A stretch of DNA of 64,000 nucleotides, from NCBI GenBank assembly GCA_016110215.1, contig JADWQD010000010.1:372001-436000 (forward strand), in the 5' to 3' direction. Position 1 is the first letter of the stretch. Every line of letters starts with the position of its first letter. Under the pieces are notes generated by a model that ran no database searches, was not told the origin of the DNA, and worked only from the letters and a program-made list of their open reading frames with translations. The translations under genes were made by a program, and so were the position numbers. Below, in pieces: positions 20,085 through 30,377 of the stretch. This stretch comes from Capronia americana. Lineage: Eukaryota; Ascomycota; Eurotiomycetes; Chaetothyriales; Herpotrichiellaceae.

Positions 20085-22260
20085 CTAAGTTACTCGAATA
20101 TCACCCCCATTGACGGTTCTGCCTTCCTTATCCCCATTCTTGTCTCTCCTTTGCCCGTTATAAATGGGCAAGGGTGATCCCATGAGGTGGGCCTTGATCT
20201 GAAGCGCGACATGCCGTGAAAAGTAGCGGCAATAGCCGATCGTGCCACCCATATACCATAAGCCGGGATCTAAAGAAATCATCAGACTCAGAGGCAATTG
20301 CTTGAGGCGGGAGGACTGGGTGGGGCCCGACACTTACGGCCTGTAGGTTTGAAAGCGCCCTTGAGTTCTCCTTCGGCGTCCAAGGTCCAAAAGTCATCCA
20401 CCTGGGCCGCGATCTCGGGGCCAAATAGCTCCTCGACGTTCTTCCTCATGTTGCCGCGGAACCCGGTGCAGAAGACAATGATATCGGCAGGGATCTCACT
20501 GCCGTCGGTGAACGCGAGCCCTGTGGCGGTATAGTGGGAGACAAGGGCGTCGGATTTGACTCGGATCTGTGCAATGTCAGTGATTGAGGCCGACGCACAC
20601 CATAATATATTCATGTGTGATGCTGGTCGGAGGGACATCGAGGGCGATAGGGGCCAGTCCACTTACCAAGCCTTTGGCAATCTTGTCGGAACAGCCGACG
20701 TCGATGTAATGGCCACCCCTTCGCTCGGTGATCTGGTACGTCTATCATGGTGATGGTGTCAGTTCTCATGAACATGTCTCGTCGACGAACAAGGCCGATG
20801 TGGTAAATAAGGGGAGGATGGCTTACGATGTCGCCGTATCGCTCCACTTTGAATCCCACTCTCTCCAGTGCATCGAATCTCTCGGGTTCCTTGCTCGCCA
20901 TGCCGTGGAGAGCCTTCATACTCAATAAGCGCGAAAGGGCTTGAGGCTGACTGTACTGCTCGCGGTCCACGTCGTCGATGCGCGAGACTCCGTTGTACGC
21001 TCTGTCCGAGATGACTTTGAAGTATTCGGCCGGGAGGACATAGGTGCGGTTCCGCTGCACCATCGTGACAGCCGTGAGTCCCGCGTCGACCATGTCCGAT
21101 GCCACGTCGTGGGCAGTGTTCGCCGTCCCGATCACGATGGCGGCCTTGCCTTTCCACGACGCGGCGGAGCGGTAGTCGACCGAATGGAGGACTTCGCCCT
21201 GGAAGCTCTCGCGGCCGGGGAACGTTGGCATTTCGGGGATTTGCCCACCACTGCCGACGGCGATGATCACATGTCGGCATGTCATTGTCGTCGTCGTCGT
21301 CGTCGCCCCATCTCCCCCCGCTCTCGCGACATGAAGGGTCCAAAGCTGATGCTCCGGGTCCCACGAACCGCCCACGAGCGTCGATTGCCATTGTATGTGC
21401 TTGTCGATGCCAAACTTGCGGATAAACTCACCGTAACCTTGCACGAGGTCGTGCTTGTCGAGATACTCTTGGTACGACGAGTCAAAGATTCGCCCAAAGG
21501 GCAGTTGACTATAGTCTCGAGGGGTGTGGAGCTTTGCAGAGTCGTACCGGATGGCCCAGTTTTCACCCACGCGCGCGTGTGTTTCCAGCACGAGGTAATG
21601 CACTCCCAGGGCCTGCAGGCGCCCTGCCGTGCTCAGTCCAGCTTGACCGGCGCCGACGACAACGGCATCGTAGTTGGCAGAGTGGTCGCCATTCTCAGTT
21701 CCTTGTCCTGGGTTCGCGTGGATGACATTGGTTACAGTGTCGGCATCGCCGTTGGCATGACTATTCGATTCTGGGAGCGTGTCCACATCGGCACACCCGA
21801 CCAGCTGCTCAAGCACCGTCCTGATGGTCCAAATCTTCCACTGGCCATCCCCGCCTGGCACGAGCGTCAGGAAACCCCGGCACTCGGCGGCTGGCGTTGC
21901 GGCAACTGCAAATTGAAAACCAACTTGGAGCCACTTGGTCCTGTTGTCAGGCCGCGCGATCTTCCCGGAGCCAGGTATCAACTGGAAATCATGGGCTTGT
22001 CGGCTGCTGCAGGTATCGAACCAAGCCGCAGTAATTGCGTGAGCCGAGTAAACCGTCCGCAGGGTCCCGGTGAGTGCAAACGCATCTCGCCAAACTGGCT
22101 CCGCGCACAGGAGCTCGGGGTCAAGTGAACTGAGAGAGTTGACGAAGGGTCTCGCGATTTCCTCGATACCCACTGGATCATCGAAAGGTGACGCAGGGAG
22201 ATGACACGGGAGCGCGTGTAGGAGACTCCTCGCAGGGGTCGGGGAAGGATCTTGCTCCAT
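20085..22260 (-). CDS. FAD-dependent monooxygenase (FMO/Baeyer-Villiger-like) with N-terminal NTF2-like region
   Basis: Model: exons 22260-20827, 20741-20667, 20566-20338 and 20269-20085, 640 aa. Residues of about 1-170 look like an NTF2/SnoaL-type module. The flavoprotein begins at about residue 195 with YDAVVVGAGQAGLSTAGRL (FAD GxGxxG) followed by VLE. RVGENWAIRYDSAKLHTP is the segment after the FAD site in FMO-like enzymes. A second nucleotide-binding motif reads AIVIGTANTAHDVA, so the NADPH-site glycines are partly replaced (GTANTA). ADIIVFCTGFRGN matches the ATG/CTGF region and GHPGLWYMGGTIG the C-terminal FMO segment, the latter formed by splicing exons 3 and 4. The predicted reaction is NADPH/O2-dependent hydroxylation or Baeyer-Villiger oxidation in the cytosol. 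It is convergent with the SDR and upstream of the EthD-like gene. Confidence 0.9.
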
Positions 22261-22894
22261 CTATCTGCTGTTGCGGATTTTGGCCAGAGTTCCAGCGTCT
22301 TGCTAGTAGGAGGATAGGGCTCCTTTTCGCGACGAGTATGCGGGCGGAGGCGGTTGATCTTGTGCACAAGACTCCATTGATTTATCATATGCCGCGCAAC
22401 AGCTCGTGACTGTGAATTCATCGAGACTACCTGGAGAACGAAGGAGAGGCCGATCTCTGGAGAGTATCATTGGCTTTCGAATCGCCGCTGGCCCACGGCC
22501 AACAGGTCAGACATGCTGCACCCGTGGTAGAAGAAAGCCCGGCGTCTCAATTGCCGCTCTGGACTGGACTCACGGGGAAAGATATTGGGTCGTGCATTAC
22601 GGTAGATGCCGGAGGCCGGAAGCCGGTCGATGGGCGACTCCTGCTGACCGGGTGAGATCTTCGAAGAGAGTAATTTGAATGAAGCAGGGAGGGCTTCATG
22701 TCTAGTTCTTCTACCCGGCAATTAGCCCTGGAACAAAGGGAGTTGTGACTCGGATCGGGACAAAACGTTATCCGCCATACATTGACTCTAAGAGATCGAT
22801 GCCTTCCGTCTCCTCGGTAGGGACTGTATCTTCCCCCGCCTCTCCCCGTTTCCTATCAATCCATCCCATTCCTAACATGGCGAAGGGGCCCCCA
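22261..22894. other. Intergenic: monooxygenase promoter
   Basis: No gene recognised. Three CCGG tetramers stand exactly 7 bp apart at 22609, 22616 and 22623, within a GCCGGAA-containing patch. This is a possible binding site for a zinc-cluster factor. Short frames at 22406-22721 on both strands lack any family signature. Confidence 0.5.
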
Positions 22895-23236
22895 TCACGG
22901 CCAGCTTACGACATGCTCCCCGACGAGGAAGAGCGGTCTCGTATTACAAAAGTTGGGAACATCGTCTGCCACCGGTTTGAGGGAGCCGTTTCGGAAGGCG
23001 GTCTGGAGGGTGTCGACAATGTTGTCGGCATGGTCGAAGGTCATGATGGTCACATAAGAGAAGGGTTTCTCGCCCGTGCGCAGATGGTGGCTTAATTTGA
23101 GCATTCGCCAGCTTTGGAAGCCGAATTGCTTCCAATACGCCACCGACATGGGCATGTGCTTGTTGACGTAGTAGTCCATGTCGAATGTCAGGCCTTCGAA
23201 TTCCTGATACAGGAGCAAGACCTCGACAGAGGCCAT
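22895..23236 (-). CDS. EthD-domain protein (dimeric alpha/beta-barrel family)
   Basis: Single exon of 113 aa, the usual length for the family. It opens with VEVLLLYQEFEG...FDMDYYVNKHMPM, where the Y-x2-x-H segment matches EthD-type ferredoxin-like small proteins. SVAYWKQFGFQSWRMLKL and an internal FSYVTIMTF strand follow. EthD proteins take part in ring or ether degradation. Some fungal members act as decarboxylases or dehydratases on aromatic polyketides. Which applies here cannot be seen. It is transcribed in the same direction as the monooxygenase and divergent from the NmrA-like gene. Confidence 0.85.
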   Translation of the reverse strand: MASVEVLLLYQEFEGLTFDMDYYVNKHMPMSVAYWKQFGFQSWRMLKLSHHLRTGEKPFSYVTIMTFDHADNIVDTLQTAFRNGSLKPVADDVPNFCNTRPLFLVGEHVVSWP

Positions 23237-23723
23237 TTCGGCTCAGGCTCCAATGTCGATTGACCGGGTAAATTGAGTTGAACTGAATTGCTGTGGTTGA
23301 GATTGGCTGAGGCTGAGTTGAAACTGAATTGAGCTTGAGTCCGGATTGAGATTGAGATTGAGCGCCGCTTGTGCCGACTTTGACGATTGGCCAGAGGAAC
23401 CGCAGCCAGCATTCAAACGTACCTCGTATGTGCCTTTTGTCGGATCTTGTGTCAAGATTGGTATTCTATGGGCCTGCGCTGGGGTGTCTCGGATGTTGCG
23501 CACGCATAGTAATATATTAATGAATTGTGCATGTTACGGCGGCAAACACGGCCTTTGCTGAACATGGCGGGACATTCTGCGAGCAAGAGCCAGACCCGCC
23601 GCCCGGCACTCATCGTTACAAGACTCATCTTGCAGTTCCTGAGTTCCTGAGTTCTTCTCTTTATTCCCTTTACTTCTCTGGTCGAGTCAACAGTCTGGTC
23701 TGCTCTGAACCTCTACACGAAAA
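23237..23723. promoter_or_regulatory. Divergent promoter between EthD and NmrA-like genes
   Basis: Its left part is unusually repetitive (GATTGAG/GAATTGAG/GGCTGAG units, 23264-23365) and includes an ATTGG (reverse CCAAT) at 23302-23306, about 65 bp upstream of the EthD start. CGG triplets occur near 23540. No gene seen. Confidence 0.5.
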
Positions 23724-24702
23724 ATGTCCCGAGCCGTTCTCATCTTCGGAGCCACGGGCAAGCAAGGCAGCGCGGTCGTGAACGCGCTGCTGAAGGCCAA
23801 CGCCGACTTCGAAATCCTCGCCGTCACCCGCGATGCCGGCAGTGCATCGGCCCAGCGCCTGGTGCAGAAGTCGCCCAAGATCAAACTGGTCACCGGAGAC
23901 TTGGATGCTTCCCCGGCCATCTTCGAGAAGGCCAAGACCGTGTCTCCCGTCCCCGTCTGGGGTGTCTACAGTGTGCAAGTACGTACGTCCTTGGCTGGTG
24001 AGCTGGAGGCTGGAGCTGATCACATGCCGTCTCATTTAGGTGGCCATGGGCAAAGGGGCGAATGCCCAAACAGAAGAGCGACAGGGAAAGGCGCTCGTCG
24101 ATGCAGCGCTCAGCAACGGCGTGAAGCATTTCGTCTATTCTTCCGTCGACCGCGGCGGGGCGAAATCCGACCACGACCCGACAGATGTTCCTCATTTCGC
24201 GAGCAAGCACAGGGTCGAGCAGTACCTCTTCGACCGGACCAAGAACGGGGCGATGGACTGGACGGTGCTGCGGCCGGTGGCCTTCTTCGAGAACCTGGTG
24301 CCCGGCTTCGTCGGCAAGATTTTCGCAACGAGTTGGAAAAACACGCTGCAGCCCAGTCAGAAACTGCAGCTCATTGCGACCAGCGACATTGGCTTCTTCG
24401 CCGCCGAGGCCTTCATGAAGCCCGACACGTTCCGGAACACCAAGATCTCTCTCGCTGGGGACGAACTGACCTACGACCAGTTCCGGCGCGTCTTCAAGCA
24501 GAAGATCGGCGAGGACTTGCCTCAGACGTTCTCCTTCCTTGCTGCCTTGATCTGCTGGATGGTCAAAGATCTCGGATCCATGTTCAAATGGTTCCGCGAT
24601 GTCGGCTACGGCGCCGACATTGCAAGCCTGAAGAAACAGAAGCCCGACCTGAAGGACTTTGGGACCTGGCTGGAGACGGAAAGCCAGTTTCGCAAGTCTT
24701 AA
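23724..24702 (+). CDS. NmrA-like NAD(P)-binding family protein
   Basis: Model: exons 23724-23978 and 24040-24702, 305 aa; intron 61 nt (GTACGT...TTAG). The N-terminus carries the NmrA/atypical-SDR motif GATGKQG (about residues 9-15) and VTRD at the end of beta-2. Further motifs are HFVYSSVDRGG, WTVLRPVAFFENL and TSDIGFFAAEAF, all typical of the NmrA/HSCARG group. The classical YxxxK pair of SDRs is not obvious. Members act as redox sensors or as isoflavone-reductase-like enzymes. The role here is unknown, but its position among oxidoreductases suggests an enzyme or NADPH sensor of the cluster. Confidence 0.9.
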
Positions 24703-25282
24703 GACGGCGCGAGCAGTCGACTTAGACTGACGCAGAAGAAAGGCGCATGTGGTCTGCTTTGGTTAGATATAGACGCTGCATGTGTTTGTCGTACCACCGC
24801 GGGTGTCCCTACTCCCAAATCCTAATATGTACCTTACCAATCCCAATACTTGATTCTCCTCTCACTAAGCCACCTACATATTACGCAGTACCTACATACT
24901 TAGGCAGCCCTTCCTGCAACGAGCAGGTCTGTGGGCTCCGGGATTCGGGAATCTCACGTGGTCTCACACGCGCCGGCGACGACAACGCCGGTCAATCTGC
25001 GTTGAATGCCGGAAACGCCGGACTGCAAACACACAGTACGTACCGAGTACAGCACTATAGCAATCCACAACTCTTCCCAGGGGCAGGGCCCCATTGGGCA
25101 TTCTCAACAATGGGCAAGGCATTCTATGGCCAAAATCCTTCAGCAGCCAAGATGTATAAGATGACAGAGAACAATTCCCATGGATGCGACCTCCCCTTTG
25201 CTGGTGGCAGCTCTCAATGTTCCCGCTGCCTCGTTGATCAGGTGCCCCGTCCCATCCCACCACCTATCTACCTACCTGCAGC
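24703..25282. other. Intergenic: promoter of flavin-reductase-like gene
   Basis: It contains several CGCCGG elements (24971-25021) and GAATGCCGGAAA at 25004-25015, identical to a site upstream of the MFS gene. A long frame across 24747-25625 is not supported by any recognisable protein content. Confidence 0.5.
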
Positions 25283-26275
25283 ATGGCGTCGGAGCGCAAG
25301 GAGGTGGACGCCCAAGTTCGACGCGGTGGCCGCGACGACTTCAAGGCCGTGGAAGCCTCTCGGCCGCCCTGGGACGACTCGGCACCGGTCCACTACACGC
25401 AGACGCCCGCCCCCAGCTGGACCTTTGGCTCCGGCGCCAACTACACGCACGCCCAGGCGTCGGCTTCTGCCGCGACGGCCACACACGTGGCCATCGACCC
25501 CAACGACGCGGCGCGCACGCGCTACGAGAACTACAAGTTGCTGGTCAGCGCGGTCACGCCGCGGCCCATTGCGTTTGTGTCGACGCGGTCGCGCGACGGG
25601 CGCAGCGAGAACCTCGCGCCCATGAGTTTCTTCCAGCTGGTCAACGTCGACCCGCCCATCTTCGCCCTGGCCGTCACCAGCCCCATGGCCGACGCCAAGG
25701 ACACGCTGCGCAACCTGCTCGACACGGGCGAGTGCGTCATCAACATGGTCAGCGAGGGCTTCGTCGAGGCCATGAACGCCACCAGCATCAACAGCCCCTT
25801 TGGCGTGTCCGAGTGGGACATCAGCGGCTTGACCCCCGTCTACGACTGCAAGACCGTGGCAGCGCCGCGGGTCCGGGAATCGGTCTTCAGCATCGAGGGC
25901 AAATTGGAGAGTGTTCGTGATTTTGCCAGTCGGCGCAACCCGGGCACCAGGTCCGGCTCGTTGGAGCTCATCGAGGGTACGCATTTTTGGGTCCGAGAAG
26001 ATGCGTTCAAGGACGACGGGACCTCTTTGGACCTGGAGGTACGTAGCCATGGCCTGCCCTGTCCTTCTCTTCCGGTTCCAGCCGTGGCACTCCGATCAAC
26101 TAATCCCTTTTGCTAGGTGCTGCGACCGGTCAGCCGACTCGGGGGCATCGCCTTCGGACGGACCACTCAGCTGATCGAGCTCCCACGCCCAGACTTTGAC
26201 AGAGACCTGGGCAGCACCGAGGCAGTCGAGAAGCTGAAGGATCGACATCGCTCGACGGCCCGAACGGTACTATGA
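25283..26275 (+). CDS. Flavin reductase-like protein (FMN-binding split barrel)
   Basis: Model: exons 25283-26038 and 26117-26275, 304 aa; intron 78 nt. After a roughly 75-residue N-terminal extension the split-barrel domain begins (NYKLLVSAVTPRPIAFVST...), continues with ENLAPMSFFQLVNVDPPIFALAVT and NLLDTGECVINMVSE, and ends with RPVSRLGGIAFGRT, encoded by exon 2. The TPRPIAFVST and NLAPxSFF motifs are hallmarks of the fungal/bacterial flavin reductase-like family that binds FMN. It could supply reduced flavin or act as an oxidoreductase itself. Note that the FAD monooxygenase in the block is of a single-component type and would not need a partner. Coding GC content is high. Confidence 0.9.
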
Positions 26276-26999
26276 TAGTCTAAGGGCTCGCACATAAGAC
26301 TCTGTTATCCTACAGCTACACAGGGCGAGAGAGCTCCCCCCAGAGCCTTCTTTTTCCAAGAGCGAAAAGGGTAAAAATCAAAGACATCTCGCATACACAA
26401 TGCATGTCAGAACTGTCCTTTGGAAGAAGGATCTGGAGCCCGCAAACGATCCTCGCTCGAACCATAGTAAGAACAGCCAACAGGCATTGCCACGATGCTC
26501 CGATACGTCAGAGGCCATGACGGAGGAGATCAAGGAAGCAGAAAACTCGTCAATCATGCAGCGGGTTGATCGCTCCGTGCATTCATGCTGACCAAGGTAT
26601 CAATTGTATTGTACGATTAGTGTCAAGTACTCTGACACAGAGGGCGAAAAGGTGCCTTAAATCAGTGGAAAGGTCACAGGACGCTCCACTCGTTTTGGGA
26701 GGCCTGCCAGGCGCCATTTGGATGTGAATTTGGATTTCAGTGCAAGTCGGCCCGCCTATCCTAATACTTACCTGGGTCGTACGTGTAGACCACAAGATAT
26801 TCCGGTGGTCTCAAGGCTGTGGCCATGCTCCTGCGTCGAACAAATGTCGACAACTTCACTTCAGCTTTCCCTCCTAGTAGTACGACAGCAAAGCTAAATG
26901 CAGCCCGGATTGGTAGCGCCCCTCCTCAGCATCATGTCGTATACCGAAACTGTGGATTCTGCTTCCATGTTAGCTATCTTTCCTGATCTCCCTTGGATG
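26276..26999. other. Intergenic between convergent genes
   Basis: No supported gene. Short frames such as 26400-26591 lack recognisable features. The stretch holds the 3' flanks of the flavin-reductase-like gene and the MFS transporter. Confidence 0.5.
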
Positions 27000-28708
27000 T
27001 TAGCCTACGCAGGGAAGTTCTACCTTTTGGTCGGTCAGATCATCCTCGTACGCGTGTTCAAAGCCTTCCATGGTGCCAGTGGCGTCGCGAGCCTTGTTCT
27101 GTCGGATGCATAACCAACCGTAGACCAGTGATAGTGCCGCAGCAGCCGCCGAGAAGACAAATACGATGATGAAGGCCTTTTTATACTCTGGGGCGTCCTT
27201 GGCTTGAAAGGTCAATGGGCCCACAAAATTCCCTAGAGCCACGGAGCGTGTGTGTCAGGTAGGAAGCAACAAACTTGGACTTCCCACTTACCAAGGCAAT
27301 ATGCGATGAAGAGACCGGCGGACGACAGAGATCGTTTCGTGTAACCGGCGGTGTTTGCAATGGAAACGCCCATTGAAATCGCATAGCTGGCTGAGAACCC
27401 CCAGACGATAAACATGGCAAAGAGCCGGCCTCCGCTCGAAGGCCTCGGAAGCAACCAGGCAAGCAGCGCCGCCAACATGACTTGAAGCTGGAAAACAGCC
27501 ATCAATAGTGTCCGCCTGTTCGGGAATCTGGAGGCCAGGAATGTGGAAAAGAGTTGGCCGGCACCAGTGGAGAAGCCGATCGGGATAAGGAGGAGGATTG
27601 ACACAAAGGGTGAGAAACCTAGCCCTGCTATCACGATGGGCAAATAGGTCGATGCGAGCCCGTTTGTGTTGTTGGTCAGGATGGTGATGACAAATAGGGT
27701 CCAGAACTTGGCGTCGACGAGGAGCTCAATGGCTTGGTTCCACTTGAAATGCGTGTTTCGTACTCCCGAGTTGTTGGACTGCATTCTGCTGACAATGATG
27801 AATCGTTCGCGCTCGGTGAATCCATGCGCTCGGATTGGATCGGGAGGAAGAAAGAAAAGAATACAGAATGACCAAAGCACAGTCAGACAACCAGCAAAAA
27901 GATACATGTACTGCCACGAAGCCAGCGCACCACTGGCATGACCAAGGCCCCAGTTGACAAGGGGGGAGAGCAACAGCGTGAAGCCTGTGAAGCAATACCA
28001 CCATCTACGTGATTGTGGAGCTCTTGATCAGTTTCTTTACCGGCCAAACCAAACGGCGACAAGCAGAGTGTGGAGACTCACCCCATTCGGAATGCCTGTT
28101 CGTCCTTCTTATACCAGCCTCCTACCAGCATCATAAACATAGGAGAGACACCGGCCTCCAAGACGCCGAGGAAGAATCGTTGGACGAAGAGCCCGCGCCA
28201 ATCAGTACAGGCGGCCGTTAGGGCCATACAACCGCCCCAGAGGAAGACAATGGCAAAGGCGACGCGTTCCAACGGAAAGCGCTGTGCCATGACGATGACC
28301 GGGTAGCAGCCGGCAATAAACCCTAGGTAGAAGATCGAGGCGGCAAACGAATACCGGTCCTTGCTGGTGAGGTTCAGATCCTGTCGGATCCCGAACAGAG
28401 CCTGTTACAAGATTGTGGTTAGCGATAGAGCCCCCGAGCAAAGAGATCAGGTCGCCTACAGCTTGCGAAAGCAGTCCCTTGTCGTAAAATTGGACGCCAT
28501 AAGTTAGACAAAGGATCGGCATGAGCTTGAGGTCAATCTTCCTGACCACCTTCGCCTCCTCAGAAGCGTCCCACTCGCGATTGCCTTCGTATGTGAGGAG
28601 CACCTTCATGGCCTCATCCGTATGCGTGGTGTCAATGACCTGTGCATGCTTCTCCGTGTCAGCATTTTCTGCGCAGCTGGAAGTCGGCTTAATATCTGAA
28701 GTGGCCAT
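27000..28708 (-). CDS. MFS transporter, allantoate permease/anion-cation symporter family
   Basis: Model: exons 28708-28460, 28401-28082, 28004-27292 and 27232-27000, 504 aa. Introns are 58, 77 and 59 nt. The protein has a hydrophilic N-terminus, then VVRKIDLKLMPILCLTYGVQFYDKGLLSQA and ASIFYLGFIAGCYP (helices 1-2). WRGLFVQRFFLGVLEAGVSPMFMMLVGGWYKKDEQ is the helix 4-5 signature of Dal5/Tna1-type permeases. A central loop and the second six-helix half follow, ending with YCLGNFVGPLTFQ across the last splice. These transporters import organic anions such as allantoate, nicotinate, pantothenate or phenolic acids. It could be the uptake system of the block, complementing the DHA2 pump. Its start is about 1 kb from the next gene. 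Confidence 0.92.
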
Positions 28709-29739
28709 ATTTGCCGTCTGTGAGTGGCTGTTGCGCCGCAGAGGAGAAGAACTGCGGTGGATAGGTGTAGATGCGAGAACGAGGTTGCCGATGATTTATA
28801 TAGACCAGGCGGCGAACATGTCTCCCGGGGTAGGGTTTCACTGTGAGGCCTGGTGCCCACGTAGAAACAGCAGATTAGCGACAGCACCGGCATTCTGGTA
28901 GCCCCGTGCTCGTATTTCTCGTCAACGCACTAGGAAGTGTACACCTCTACGGCCACATGGCGTCTTTGTGAATCCCCGCGGGGTTTGGGGATTCACCCTT
29001 GAGTAGGTTTGCCGTCTGCTGCGGCGGGGTCCGGGGTCCCAGGAGTTGGTCTCCGGTCGGTTGGCCGTCCACCACTGCCACCAGCAGACTTGGTGTTACG
29101 GTCCAAAACATTTCAATGCCTTGGATATTAGTCAATCTCATCTGCACAGCAACGCTGTCGATAGTGTGGTAGATCTGGAAACAGTGCAAGTGCCAGGCTG
29201 CCCCCGGAGAGAGGTCGCCGGGAGTGAAGGTACAGAGGAGCGCAGGCTACATGTTATATATCAGTACCTCCGTCTAGTTAGCCAACAACAACGTTGCTTG
29301 TCAAAAGTCTTCAATAGGGATCTGTAGTCGGGCTGAAGACTACCCGTTCTTGATCAGAGGTCATCCAGTTCTTCCGAGAATGGAGGCCATGGTCTTGTAC
29401 ACGATTGCTGTATCCTAGTCATGCAGAACCACAACCGCGAGTATCGTTCCGTGCCAGGAATTGCCAATCGAACCTGGTTGTTGCTTTCCATCGTGTGCTG
29501 TCTCCGCTCATGTCTTAGCCGGCAAAATCTGGACAGGGGAAGGAGTACGGAGTAATGCTAGATGAGATGCATTCGTGCGAGATGCTCGGATATAAGAGCG
29601 GCGCAGTCCAGTCTCCCAACGCTTCTGAGCGGAACAGCTTTTCTCCGAGCATTCCAAGCCACTCTGATTGATCGACGCTTGAGCTCCTGAGGACCACTGC
29701 ATCTCATCTCGTAATGAGCAGCAGCTGGCCATGTAGAAG
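28709..29739. other. Intergenic: MFS promoter and boundary of the metabolic block
   Basis: No gene recognised. It contains a perfect hairpin (28968-28996) followed by a CGG/GGGG-rich patch (29015-29065). Minus-strand frames around 29515-29912 are antisense to the RF-1 gene or non-conserved. Confidence 0.5.
28968..28996. repeat. Perfect 10-bp inverted repeat (hairpin)
   Basis: Arms GTGAATCCCC (28968-28977) and GGGGATTCAC (28987-28996), exactly complementary, with a 9-nt GC-rich spacer. It lies in non-coding DNA at the right border of the metabolic block. Function unknown; it could be a regulatory palindrome or a remnant end of an element. Confidence 0.8.
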
Positions 29740-30377
29740 ATGCTCAGCTGGCGCCTGTTGCCGCGATTAAACTCCCATACGGCGACCCGTTGCAACAATT
29801 CAAGCTTGACAGCCGTCGTCGGAGACCATCCCTTCAGTACCTTCTCCCGGGCCTTGTACAAAGCCAGCAACCACCTTCCCCCGCGTCCAACTCTGCCCGA
29901 TGCCGAGATCAAAGAAACGTATGTGAAGGGGACGGGACCAGGCGGTGGGCACTTTCCAATGTCTGTACCGGCTCACCGAAATCCCTAACAGCGGAGGCAG
30001 GCCAGAAGATCAACAAGACAAATTCTGCCGCTCAATTGACGCACATACCCACAGGCATAGTCGTCAAGTGTCAGGCCACACGAAGCAAGAGCCAGAATTA
30101 CACCATTGCCAGGAGGCTTCTGGCGGAGAAGGTGGAATTCCTGCAGAAGGGAAATGAGAGTCGAGCTGTCAAAGTGCTGGCACACAGGTCCAAAAAGAAG
30201 AGGAGCGCCGACAAAAAGAAGCGGAGGAAGTATCGACAACTTGCCGAAGAGGCAGAAAGCCACGAAGGCGTCGCTGATGAGAATGACGACTATAATGATG
30301 CCGAGGTTGTGGACGATGAGTTGAACGAGCCGCAGAGTGGCGGCGGCAACAGCAACAGCAACGCACTAAAGGGATGA
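29740..30377 (+). CDS. Mitochondrial RF-1 domain (GGQ) peptidyl-tRNA hydrolase-like protein
   Basis: Model: exons 29740-29944 and 30001-30377, 193 aa; intron 56 nt. The N-terminus MLSWRLLPRLNSH is Arg-rich without acids, fitting a mitochondrial presequence. The RF-1 core is EIKETYVKGTGPGGQKINKTNSA, read here in two parts: TGPG from exon 1 and GQKINKTNSA from exon 2, with the middle Gly codon made at the junction. The T-GIVVKCQATRSKSQN segment follows, then a Lys/Arg-rich C-terminal helix (RSKKKRSADKKKRRKYR). This is the layout of MTRFR/C12orf65-type ribosome-rescue factors, which lack the codon-recognition domains of true release factors. An acidic, Gly/Asn-rich tail ends the protein. The donor site (GTGGGC) is weak. 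Confidence 0.9.

Noticed and set aside
20941..22128. 395-codon plus-strand frame
   Set aside because: Antisense shadow of the FAD monooxygenase, whose motifs and splice sites are clear.
25268..26050. 260-codon minus-strand frame
   Set aside because: Antisense to the flavin-reductase-like gene; low-complexity product.
3284..28708. Secondary-metabolite biosynthetic cluster
   Set aside because: No polyketide synthase, NRPS, terpene cyclase or prenyltransferase is present in the window; catabolic reading preferred.
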